Of a DNA stretch of 34,837 nt, positions 24,585 to 32,751 are shown one piece after another; the first letter of the stretch is position 1; each line of letters starts with the position of its first letter. The translations under genes were made by a program, and so were the position numbers. The notes beneath the pieces are model-generated. The model was not told the DNA's origin. It was given only the letters and a program-made list of their open reading frames with translations, and ran no database searches. Source of the DNA: Planctomycetota bacterium (GTDB taxonomy: Bacteria > Planctomycetota > Phycisphaerae > WQYP01); NCBI GenBank assembly GCA_021805985.1, contig JAJZDN010000044.1, positions 1 to 34,837 of the forward strand, given 5' to 3'.

Positions 24585-25987
24585 TCAGCCATCAGATGGA
24601 AACACTTCCTGAACAAAAAGCAGAGGGAACGATGCCCCGGAACCGACCGGTGTCGGTAGGAATTATTTTTCTGGGACGGCGACGCCCCGGATTTGATATG
24701 ACGTGGGGAGGGCAGATGGAAAAACGGGTTCGCGCCTCGCTGGCCGATATGGATATGACCTTATTTGAGCCGCCTCAAAAAGCCGTTGATGACAGCTCTT
24801 TGCGCCAGGCGGTAGCGGCCTGCCAGGCACAGGAAGTGGAAGTCATTGTACTGTTGCAGACCACCATGGGTGACGGGCGTCTTGCCCCGACACTGGCCCA
24901 GCTCTGGCCTGATCCGCTGGTGCTTTGGGCCACGCCGGAAAATCCGCAGGGAGATATGATCAGCTCGTGCTCACTGGTGGGCGTGCATTGCTGGGCCTCC
25001 ACACTGCGGCAAATGGGCCACCCGTTTGATCTGGTATATGGCGACCCCGCGGCTTCAGGCACCCAGCGCAGGTTTAATGAGGCCGTGCGGATTGCCGCGA
25101 CCATTCGTCGAATGCGGAAGCTGCGCCTGGGGATTATTGGCGGACAGGCTCCCGGTTATTTTGCAATGAGCGCCGATCCATTTGTGATGCACCGCAGGCT
25201 GGGCGCACAACTGCAAACATTCAGTCTCATGGAATTCGCGGACGTGGTGATGGGATTTAAGGATGCTCAGGTAGCCGCCGATGTGGCGGCGGTCAAAGCG
25301 ACGGGGCTGCTGCATAAAGACACCAGCGACGATGATTTGCCCATGGCTTCGCGGCTATATATGGCCATGCGATGGTTTATGGATCATGAATCTCTTGATG
25401 CAATGGCCCTTCGGGAATGGCCGGAGATTCCGAATAATTTTGGCCAGTGGCCCTACCTCGGAATCGCCCGGCTTACCGACGAAGGTCGCGCGGTGGCCTG
25501 CGAGGGTGATGCCGAGGGCGCCTTGTCCGCGTGGATGGGTGAAAGCCTGGGCCTGGGCCGCTGCTATCTCTCCGATTGGCTTGAACATAATGATGATACG
25601 ATTACGCTGTGGCATGGCGGCGCAGCGCCCATGTCGCTGTGTGCCCCGGCGGGCGAACTTGGTGCCCCGGTGATTGCACGGCATTTCAACATCAAAAAGC
25701 CGGCGGTTATTGAAGCCACGCTGCGCGTTAATATGCCGGTGACGATCATGCGACTATGGCGCTGCGATGGAAAGTATTTTCTTACCGCGCGTGAAGGTCT
25801 GACGATTCAACCTAAACGTCACTTGATGGGTACCAATGGCCTGGTGCAATTAATACGTCAGGATCCGCGGCAATGGTTTGAAGATCTTTGCTACCAGGGT
25901 ATGCCGCATCATGTGGTCGTTTTTGAAGGGCATCACTTTGAATTGTTGAAACGCTTCGCCCTGATCATGAATATTCAATTTATGTAA
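24581..25987 (+). CDS. L-fucose/L-arabinose isomerase superfamily protein
   Basis: A 468-aa protein with the three-layer fold expected of FucI/AraA-type aldose-ketose isomerases. The start at 24581 has TAGGAG at good spacing and overlaps the upstream stop; a later ATG at 24632 also has GAGGG. Recognisable blocks are VSVGIIFLGRRRPGFD, EVIVLLQTTMGDGR, LRLGIIGGQAPGYF, ARLTDEGRAVACEGDAEGAL (the metal-site region with Glu and Asp) and LWHGGAAPMSL. Family enzymes use Mn2+ to convert aldoses to ketoses. As last enzyme of an operon with a transaldolase and an acid-aldehyde dehydrogenase, it is a good candidate for sulfoquinovose to sulfofructose isomerase. L-fucose or another deoxyaldose is the alternative, but no kinase or class II aldolase is present for such a route. 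Confidence 0.78.
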   Translation: MISHQMETLPEQKAEGTMPRNRPVSVGIIFLGRRRPGFDMTWGGQMEKRVRASLADMDMTLFEPPQKAVDDSSLRQAVAACQAQEVEVIVLLQTTMGDGRLAPTLAQLWPDPLVLWATPENPQGDMISSCSLVGVHCWASTLRQMGHPFDLVYGDPAASGTQRRFNEAVRIAATIRRMRKLRLGIIGGQAPGYFAMSADPFVMHRRLGAQLQTFSLMEFADVVMGFKDAQVAADVAAVKATGLLHKDTSDDDLPMASRLYMAMRWFMDHESLDAMALREWPEIPNNFGQWPYLGIARLTDEGRAVACEGDAEGALSAWMGESLGLGRCYLSDWLEHNDDTITLWHGGAAPMSLCAPAGELGAPVIARHFNIKKPAVIEATLRVNMPVTIMRLWRCDGKYFLTAREGLTIQPKRHLMGTNGLVQLIRQDPRQWFEDLCYQGMPHHVVVFEGHHFELLKRFALIMNIQFM

Positions 25988-26000
25988 ATCCGGGGCGAGA

Positions 26001-26012
26001 TTCGCATGCGAA
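26001..26012. promoter_or_regulatory. 12-bp perfect palindrome before symporter gene
   Basis: TTCGCATGCGAA is a perfect 12-bp palindrome in the 107-bp gap between the isomerase and symporter genes. It could be an operator of a helix-turn-helix regulator such as the one at 30136. No matching site was found upstream of that gene. Confidence 0.25.
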
Positions 26013-26094
26013 GTGCGATATCAGTGTCATCAGGAAAGTTGTCATTGTCCGGAATCTTATGAGGCCGGCGATGTAACGCTATTAGGATTGTTAC

Positions 26095-27353
26095 ATGGGC
26101 ACACACGCCGCCATTGGGATTGGCTTGACCCTCTACGCCTGCGTGATGCTGGCATTCGCTTCCTTTTGGATGCGACGCACGACCAGGTCCGCTGATTACA
26201 TGATCGGCGGACGCAACTTTCCCTTCTGGGTGCTCACTGGAACAATCACCGCCGGTTGTATCGGCACTGGTGTCATTGTCGGTGCTTCCGGATTGGCTTA
26301 TCAACACGGCTGGGCGGGAAGCGCATATCCCATAGGACTGGGACTGGGTACGGTTCTGACCGGGCTGGGTTTTGCGGTCATGCGCCGCTACAAATTCATC
26401 ACACTTAGCGAGGAAATAACCGCATACTACGGCGGCAACCGCATCGTCGCCGAATTTTCCAACATCAGTCTGTTTCTGTCACAATTATGCTGGCTGACCG
26501 TGCAGATCATGGGTGCCGCCGCGGTGCTGGCCGCCGTTACCGCGCTTCCCATGCACTGGTGCGTTGTTATCGCCGGCTTAATTGCCGCGGGAATCGCCAT
26601 TCCCGGCGGCATTAAGAGTGTGGTATATACCGACTATATTCAGGCGATTTTTTTGTTGTGTGGATTTGCCGTGCTGACGCACTCGGCATTGACTCACAGC
26701 GGTGGGCTGGCCGGTCTGCGCCACGCGGTGCCGGCCTCATATTTCTCTTTTTTTGGCGAAGCCTCCTACGGTCAATGGAAACTCGCCGGTCTGCTGGTGG
26801 CGCTTATCCTGGCCGTCGTGGCGGACCCTGGGCGCAGGCTTACAATGTATAGCGCCCGAAGTGAGGGTGGCGCACGCGGCGCGATGATCGTCGCGGGTCT
26901 GATTGTCATGGTGTTTTCGATCGTTATCGGGATCGCCGGTATGTATGCATTTAAGCTCGCGCCACATCTGAAAGATCCCGATGAGGCGTTGCTTTGGCTG
27001 GTTATGAATGTACTGCCCGCTTGGCTGGCGGCCCTGGTGGTGGTTTCCGTAGCTTCAGGAATTATCTCGTGTGCCAGTTGGAACGCGATGACCGCCACCA
27101 CGTTCTTTGTGCGACATATCTATCCGTTAGTGACGGGCCATTTGCCGCAACGGCCGCTCCTCACCATGCGGTTGTCCCGACAATGGTGGGTGTGGCAGGG
27201 CATGTCCTGGTCAGCTCGCTCACGCCGCCCACCCAGCGCAGCTTCGAGCAGGTCGTCGCGGTGATGCAACAGCAACGGCAGGCGGTCGAGGGCGAATTAC
27301 CATTGGCTGGGGGCACGCCCATCGGCGCGGCGGAAAATCCGGTTAATGGTTAA
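26095..27353 (+). pseudogene. Sodium:solute symporter (SSS family) with internal deletion and frameshift
   Basis: The ATG at 26095 follows TTAGGATTGTTAC. The frame encodes a normal SSS N-terminal two-thirds: SADYMIGGRNFPFWVL, GVIVGASGLAY, IPGGIKSVVYTDYIQ, VVADPGRRLTMYSA and SVASGIISCASWNAMTATTFFVRHIYP. After TGHLPQRPLL (about 27160) it turns into a short Arg/Ser/Trp-rich tail and stops at 27264. The proper C-terminal tail (VPTMVGVAGHVLVSSLTPPT, then QRSFEQVVAVMQQQRQAVEGE) is in another frame from about 27165 to TAA at 27353. The helices that should lie between are missing. Full-length relatives are about 480-500 aa, so some 80-110 residues were lost, with a frame change. The gene follows the isomerase by 107 bp and probably was the pathway's importer. 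The truncated product is unlikely to transport. Confidence 0.72.
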
Positions 27354-27505
27354 ATGTTCAATGGACCACGAGAATCACGCGTGGCGCATTATGCGAGCCG
27401 GTAAAGACCGTACCAGGGAGGATGTTAAGGAAATTATCCCCGCCGTTGGTTCCGAGGGAAAAGCACATCTGATCAAATGAGTATTTCGTTGCCTTCCCGC
27501 GGACC

Positions 27506-27537
27506 AGCGATATACTGCCATAAGCGATATACTGCCA
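27506..27537 (+). repeat. Tandem 15-bp direct repeat upstream of glycosidase gene
   Basis: AGCGATATACTGCCA occurs at 27506-27520 and again at 27523-27537, a 17-bp period, just 10 bp before the AGGAGG ribosome site of the next gene. It could be a regulator site overlapping the start region, or a recent slippage duplication. Confidence 0.4.
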
Positions 27538-27560
27538 GAAAAGTTCAGGAGGCCTTCGAC

Positions 27561-29963
27561 GTGTCAGCTATGAAAATGCAAAAAGAAGATTCTTTGTCAT
27601 CGATCAAACAATTAAACCGACGGCAAATTCTTGCTGCGGCCGCCATGGCGATGGCCTTCTCCCAGGATCGCCACCCTAATGTCGCGGATGCGTCTGCTAC
27701 ACCAGAAAGCGCGCTCCCACGCCCCTCCAGCGGTGCGATGCCCGCAGCGCCAATGCCGGTACAGGTTCGACATATCGACGGTCATACGATTCTGGAAAAT
27801 GGCTTCATTCACGTCGAATTCGATGTGAAAAAAGCTGCAATAACCAACCTCACCGCCGATTTTTTCGGCCGAGGCTTATACCAGAACAATCTGCTGGGAC
27901 GAGACGGCATTCGCCTCGAGGGTGTCACGGCCAATGGCACGATCAGTGAACCGCGCATCAAAGCCGGGGCAGCTGTTGCGACAGGCCAGGAAACGAAAAT
28001 CTCACCGGTGGCGATACATTTGCCGCAAATCGATCTTGCTGTCGGCGCGGATGGTCATGCATCGATAATCTCTCAATGGACGATCGTTCTGCAACCAGCC
28101 GCACGGTGGTTTGACCTGCAACTGCACACACAGATTCTCGATGACAGGCACCCGGACATGGTGCGTTTACGCTTTGGCTGTAATCAATGGTTCTTCAATG
28201 CACTGTATGAGCGGGGCAATATGCAGCGTAGAGAGGGTTTGTCCCAGGCGTTCTGTTCACACAGTCCATTGCATGTGTTTTACACAATGGACTGTGAAAA
28301 CGGATCCATTTCCATTGTCCCGCAACAGCCTGATGTCATTCTCGAAAGCAATTTGTTTGCCGGCACTGTTTCACAGTGGGGTGGCAGCCAATGCGGGCTG
28401 GATCAAGTGCTCTGCGGAGCATCCAATATATTAAATACATGGGTCCCATTAAAAAATATTCATCCGGCTGGAACCGGAAAGCCGCCGCGCCCAACCATTG
28501 TTGCGTCATTTCGTGTGTATGCTTCGGATATGGCATTTCCAGTGCATACTCTGCCGCCGGAAACCACCATGGAATTTAACGATCTGGCCGCGCTTTACAC
28601 CGCAATCTACGGCAGCTCCGCCGGCGTGCTGGGGAGCTATGACATTCCCGGCTCCGCCTATCCCAATCTTGCCACACCACGTCGTCCGTATGGTGACGGA
28701 AACAGCTTTTTTGATCCGGATGCATGGGAGACTGTTTCGGCGTTAAGTTATTCCGGCGACCCCTTGCTGGCCCGATTGGCACGGCAGGTCGTGGAGCGCA
28801 GTGGAAAATATATGAGCCATGATGGCCAAATCCCCCACAACTTCAACGGTAAAGTACCTACCGACATCGCAATTTCCGGGGCCACGCAATCCGGTCCTAA
28901 TGTGTTCTGGGTCATGGCCTGCATGGATTATGTTCTGGGTACCGGCGATGAGTCCTGGCTGAAAAGCCACTATCCAACGATAAAAAGAGCGGTGGAATGG
29001 CTGCTGGATCGTTACGATCCTAAAGTCAAGCTCGTAAAATTCACCGGTTCTCTGTTCATTGATGTGTTTATCCGCTATGGCTATACGCTGGATACCAATA
29101 TGGCGACCGTTGGCCTGTTGGAGTTAATGGCCCCGGTCTCGGAATTCTGTGGTGATGCAGCCGGTGCACATCGCTATCGGGAACTTCACCAAGCCATCAG
29201 CGAAGGCATCCGCGCTAAGCTATGGAATGGTAAGGATCATTTTGTTACGCAGCGTAACACCAATGGAACCATCCGGGACTTAGTCGATTATGACGGAAAT
29301 TATGGCGCCTTGGCGTTTGGCGTGGTCGATGACCCCTCCTGGCGGGCGGCCATGTTTTCACGCTTGGATAATGGCCCGCACACTCACCCTGGCGGGCGCG
29401 GCACATGGGTTTCCGAAAAATACTACGGCCCGACGGATTGCTACAATGGCAATACCGGCGACTCGGCCACCGCCATGGGGCGCATCTGGTGGCTTGATAT
29501 GAAAGCGCGTCATCGCTACCCCACGATTTCCAACTGCGCTATGTTCAGCCGTACCTATCAAAATATTCGCGGCGATCTGCTGGCCGACACCTGGCTCACG
29601 GAGCGCTACAACGCCCGCGGACAATGTATACGCACGCCTTATTATCATGAATATCCTGAGATAGTCTCGATGGTCATGCGTACCATGCGCTACGGCATTG
29701 ATGTGCACATGGATCGCGTGGTAATTCGACCTATTGAACCCATGGCGTTCGATTTTCAGATGGGACAACTGCGTGTAACCTACGGCCCTGACCGCGTTGT
29801 TGTGCAAGTGCCGGGGCAGCGTAAAATTCGGTATGAGATATTCCATCTGACGCCGCATGCAGGCTATCGCATCTCCAATGGCGTATCGATTAAAGCGGAT
29901 GCCGTGGGGCGGGTAGAATTTTCGGGAAATGCCGGATTGACGTATGTCATACAAAAAATTTAA
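27561..29963 (+). CDS. Tat-exported six-hairpin glycoside hydrolase, family undetermined
   Basis: An 800-aa exported enzyme. I chose the GTG at 27561 because a perfect AGGAGG lies eight bases upstream. ATG 27570 is the next candidate; earlier starts have no ribosome site. A Tat signal (LNRRQILAAAAMAMAF) follows. An N-terminal beta-sandwich (about 55-330) leads into an (alpha/alpha)6 barrel (about 360-690) with DAWETVSALSYSGDPLLAR, QSGPNVFWVMACMDYVLGTG, EWLLDRYDP, LWNGKDHF and YDGNYGALAFG. A small C-terminal beta-domain closes it. This layout is that of glycogen-debranching/GH78/GH63-like and related six-hairpin enzymes; I cannot name the family or the catalytic acids with confidence. The neighbouring regulator at 30136 probably controls it. 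It is not a known sulfoquinovosidase type (GH31 or GH188). Confidence 0.65.
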   Translation: MSAMKMQKEDSLSSIKQLNRRQILAAAAMAMAFSQDRHPNVADASATPESALPRPSSGAMPAAPMPVQVRHIDGHTILENGFIHVEFDVKKAAITNLTADFFGRGLYQNNLLGRDGIRLEGVTANGTISEPRIKAGAAVATGQETKISPVAIHLPQIDLAVGADGHASIISQWTIVLQPAARWFDLQLHTQILDDRHPDMVRLRFGCNQWFFNALYERGNMQRREGLSQAFCSHSPLHVFYTMDCENGSISIVPQQPDVILESNLFAGTVSQWGGSQCGLDQVLCGASNILNTWVPLKNIHPAGTGKPPRPTIVASFRVYASDMAFPVHTLPPETTMEFNDLAALYTAIYGSSAGVLGSYDIPGSAYPNLATPRRPYGDGNSFFDPDAWETVSALSYSGDPLLARLARQVVERSGKYMSHDGQIPHNFNGKVPTDIAISGATQSGPNVFWVMACMDYVLGTGDESWLKSHYPTIKRAVEWLLDRYDPKVKLVKFTGSLFIDVFIRYGYTLDTNMATVGLLELMAPVSEFCGDAAGAHRYRELHQAISEGIRAKLWNGKDHFVTQRNTNGTIRDLVDYDGNYGALAFGVVDDPSWRAAMFSRLDNGPHTHPGGRGTWVSEKYYGPTDCYNGNTGDSATAMGRIWWLDMKARHRYPTISNCAMFSRTYQNIRGDLLADTWLTERYNARGQCIRTPYYHEYPEIVSMVMRTMRYGIDVHMDRVVIRPIEPMAFDFQMGQLRVTYGPDRVVVQVPGQRKIRYEIFHLTPHAGYRISNGVSIKADAVGRVEFSGNAGLTYVIQKI

Positions 29964-30135
29964 TAGAAGGATAATAATGCTCGGAAGCTCACGAGAATCC
30001 AGTTGAAGGAATTCAACCCCAGATAATCCGAATCTGGTATTGCCAGGTAACGGCAGCAAAATAAAACGTTGGCCCGGAGCGTGCCGTATACCGGCGCGGT
30101 AATTCGCAGCGTCATGAGAATCATTCGGAGAATTT
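29964..30135. promoter_or_regulatory. Gap with hairpins and an inverted repeat before GntR/LacI regulator
   Basis: GTTGAA-GGAA-TTCAAC (30002-30017) and CCAGAT ... ATCTGG (30019-30037) can form adjacent hairpins, without a T run. TACCG-GCG-CGGTA (30089-30101) is an inverted repeat 35 bp before the regulator start and could be an autoregulatory operator. CGGAG five bases before GTG 30136 is the ribosome site. Confidence 0.3.
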
Positions 30136-31272
30136 GTGCGAACCGCAAAAAAAACCCATGATGTTTATGCCTACGTCCTGCGCGGAATTGAGACCGGCAG
30201 GTTTCGCATCGGCGAACGAATCCCGGCTGAGCGTGATTTGGCGATCCAATTCAAAGTTTCCCGGCCAACGATTACCGCCGCGATCCAGCGTCTGGTCAGA
30301 GAGAACATGATTCGCCGCAGCCGCAATGCGGGCTCAGTTGTGCTGAAGGCCCCTACGCGAAAGTCCTTGACTTTTGGGGCCATACTTCTGGGGCTGAACC
30401 GCCAGCACCAGGAGGAGACAATTTTTAGTGCGGTGGGCAATGAAATCGTACACCGCGCAAGTATGGAGCATTCCATGGTGTTGCTGCAGGATCCTTCCTG
30501 GTTGGAGTATCCGGGTGATCCCGGCCTGACCCAGCGTTACGGAGCGATCATCCGCCAATTCATTGAGCGTAAGGTGGCGGGAGTATTTTTGACCCCCCAG
30601 TGGATACTGCCTGAACAATATGTCTCAACGACGGCCGGAGTTGTAGAAGAACTGGCTCAAGCCGCAATTCCCGTCGTCCTGATTGACGGTGACGTCGTCC
30701 GCTATCCGGCCCGTAGTCGATTCGATCTGGTCGGAATTGATAATTTTCATTCCGGTTATTTTCTGGCCGAGCACTTCATTAAACTGGGTTGCCGGAAAAT
30801 CGACTTTTTCGCAATCGCCATGCGCCATCCGACTCAGGAGGCCCGCATTGCCGGGTATCTTAAAGCGATTGAAGCCCACGGCCTGCACCCCGATCCCGCA
30901 GGTATTCATTACGGGGACCTTCTGGGCGGCGATTTTGTGGTGGCAACCCTGCGCCGGCGGCGTCCGGAAGCCGTGCTGGTGGTTAACGACTTTCGGGCGG
31001 CCTCCGTGATGCGGATGGCATTGGCGGCGGGGATCAAGATTCCGCAGGAAGTTCGCATAGGGGGCTTTGATGACCTGCCCATGGCTTGTCATTTATCCGT
31101 TCCTCTGACCACCATCCGGCAACCGGCGGCGGGGATCGGGGCCATTGCGCTGCACACCATGCTTCAACGGATCAACGAGCCACAGCTTCCCCCGATGCAC
31201 ATTGAGGCAACCGCGGAATTAATCGTCCGTGCCTCCTCTGGTTCCCCCATTGTCCATGCACGGACGCCTTGA
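30136..31272 (+). CDS. GntR/LacI hybrid transcriptional regulator
   Basis: A 378-aa regulator with a GTG start at 30136 preceded by CGGAGAATTT. Residues 1 to about 72 are a GntR-type winged helix (YAYVLRGIETGRFRIGERIP, ERDLAIQFKVSRPTITAAIQ, LVRENMIRRSRNAGSVV). Residues about 78-370 are a LacI/GalR-type sugar-sensing domain (TFGAILLGL, VAGVFLTPQW, VLIDGDVV, VGIDNFHSGYFLAEHF, AVLVVNDFRAASVM, IGGFDDLPMACHLSVPLTTIRQP). This is the AraR-like arrangement seen for repressors of sugar operons. It lies 172 bp after the six-hairpin glycosidase gene on the same strand and may respond to the sugar that enzyme releases. The inducer is unknown. Confidence 0.86.
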   Translation: MRTAKKTHDVYAYVLRGIETGRFRIGERIPAERDLAIQFKVSRPTITAAIQRLVRENMIRRSRNAGSVVLKAPTRKSLTFGAILLGLNRQHQEETIFSAVGNEIVHRASMEHSMVLLQDPSWLEYPGDPGLTQRYGAIIRQFIERKVAGVFLTPQWILPEQYVSTTAGVVEELAQAAIPVVLIDGDVVRYPARSRFDLVGIDNFHSGYFLAEHFIKLGCRKIDFFAIAMRHPTQEARIAGYLKAIEAHGLHPDPAGIHYGDLLGGDFVVATLRRRRPEAVLVVNDFRAASVMRMALAAGIKIPQEVRIGGFDDLPMACHLSVPLTTIRQPAAGIGAIALHTMLQRINEPQLPPMHIEATAELIVRASSGSPIVHARTP

Positions 31273-31780
31273 TAAGCCTGCAATCCAGTTATCGTAAAAG
31301 CTCCATGCTTGACGTTACCCGGAGCGACTTTTTGCTTCACTGTTCTTATTCATGGGCCGATAAAGTGTATGGAAGGCCGGAATTGTTGGTAAGGTTAAAC
31401 CATTTTAATTTTCATGTTTTATTAAAAAAATAAGCGTGGGAGGCTGGTTTGGTGGTAAAGTAACGCGAAAACAATGCCTCTAATTCTTGTGTTACGGTAC
31501 GAATCGGAATATCTTTGCTGTTGAGCTATGGCAGGGTGATCCTATCAAAATTCGACTTGCCATATCAGACGGATCGTTGGATTTTTTGAGCGACAGGCGG
31601 AGGGCGTGTGATTCAACTGGTTTGGGTGTCCGATTTTTAATGGGTTGTACTGGAGTAGGATTGTCACAAGCCCTTAGGGTTGTGTAAATAATGTCCACAA
31701 CTGCGTAGGTATGTGGACCCGCAGGTCCGCCCGGTTTGGCGGGAAATTCGAGAGGCTCCCAAAGGGAGCAGGAGATTTTT
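31273..31780. other. Long intergenic region with structured leader before PEP-CTERM gene
   Basis: No gene is supported in these 508 bases. An AT-rich part (31390-31440) may hold the promoter, but the A-H module is absent. The last 60 bases are rich in short stems: GGACC-CGCA-GGTCC (about 31713-31726), CCGCC ... GGCGG just after it, and GCTCCC-AAA-GGGAGC (31755-31769). The last stem ends one base before AGGAG of the ribosome site, so folding could influence initiation. Confidence 0.4.
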
Positions 31781-32593
31781 ATGTTGTTCAAGTTTTCTAA
31801 AAATTTGCACGGGTTCCATGGTTCTTCCTTGGCCGCTCATGCGGCCGTCGGCACTGCGGTGCTGATGGCGTTGGGGCTTGCAGGCCCCGCTGTTGTCAAT
31901 GCCAGCGTGATCCAACTGACAACTGGCGATCCCACGGCGACCGCACCAACCGGTTCCACGAGTGTAACTCTGTCAAACGTGGTCGATGCGATATATACTC
32001 CCGTCAGCAGTTCGGCATTGAATACTGCGGCGAGCACACTAACTTGGCAGGGGGTGGCATTTTCCGCCACAAGCGCCAACGTCACCCGCGCCGCCGGCGC
32101 TCCCCAGTGGTTTATCCCCCCAAGCTCGGATACGTCAAGCAACGCTGGTTTCACGAACATTTCGCCCAGCGCGGAGGACACAAACCTTTTGAATCTGGTG
32201 AACGCCGGGATGGCCTATGACGCCAGTAACGGTGTCGATAACATGTCGGTGACGATCACCGGCCTGACCGTCGGCAGCAGCTATCGCGTCGACAATATTA
32301 TCTCTTTGGTAGGCATTTCCGGCCGCCCTGACCAGGTATCCTACGACGGGGCGACTCCGGTGGCCGCAGACACAATTTCCTCGGCCAGCCCTAACGGAAT
32401 ATATGACATATACGACACGGTATCGGCTGACAGCAACGGCGAAATAGTGGTTGACTTCACGGGGCCCTCCGGCCCATTCTACAACGCGGTGGTTGTGTCC
32501 TCCGTGCCGGAACCGGCCATGCTGGGTCTCGTTGCGCTGGGCGGCCTTGTGGGACTGCTGCTGGTAAGCCGGAAACGTAAGGTGCTGGTTTAA
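31781..32593 (+). CDS. PEP-CTERM sorting-domain secreted protein
   Basis: A 270-aa secreted protein. The start at 31781 follows AGGAGATTTTT; the first 45 residues are a long signal peptide with a basic start (LFKFSKNLHGFHGSS) and a hydrophobic core ending near VNAS. The mature domain is Thr/Ser/Asn-rich and beta-type, with NMSVTITGLTVGSSYRVDNI and a closing EIVVDFTGPSGPFYNAVVVS. The C-terminus has VPEPAMLGLVALGGLVGLLLV and SRKRK, an intact PEP-CTERM sorting signal. No enzyme motif is visible; similar proteins are matrix or surface components. A strong hairpin terminator follows 16 bp after the stop. Confidence 0.84.
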   Translation: MLFKFSKNLHGFHGSSLAAHAAVGTAVLMALGLAGPAVVNASVIQLTTGDPTATAPTGSTSVTLSNVVDAIYTPVSSSALNTAASTLTWQGVAFSATSANVTRAAGAPQWFIPPSSDTSSNAGFTNISPSAEDTNLLNLVNAGMAYDASNGVDNMSVTITGLTVGSSYRVDNIISLVGISGRPDQVSYDGATPVAADTISSASPNGIYDIYDTVSADSNGEIVVDFTGPSGPFYNAVVVSSVPEPAMLGLVALGGLVGLLLVSRKRKVLV

Positions 32594-32608
32594 CCGCGGC
32601 GTAATTCC

Positions 32609-32650
32609 AACACCTTGCCATGGCGAATCGTGCCATGGCAAGGTGTTTGT
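32609..32650 (+). terminator. Strong hairpin terminator after PEP-CTERM gene
   Basis: AACACCTTGCCATGGC (32609-32624) pairs perfectly, 16 bp, with GCCATGGCAAGGTGTT (32632-32647) around a 7-base loop. A short T-rich tail (TTTGT) follows. Because the stem also starts with AA, the reverse strand could use it as well. Confidence 0.8.
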
Positions 32651-32751
32651 AGTCGGGTAGATGAGAATCAACGGCCTTGAGATGTGAGATGAAGTTGAGA
32701 GCCTGCGGGACTTTTAGGAAAGTTAAGCTTTTTGCTTCAGGAGCTAAAATC

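Noticed and set aside
27561-29963. The six-hairpin glycosidase as the sulfoquinovosidase of the pathway
   Set aside because: Known sulfoquinovosidases belong to GH31 or GH188, with different folds; nothing here shows sulfonate recognition.
32609-32650. Mobile-element terminal repeat at the 16-bp inverted repeat
   Set aside because: Position 16 bp after a stop codon, a 7-base loop and the T-rich tail make it a terminator.
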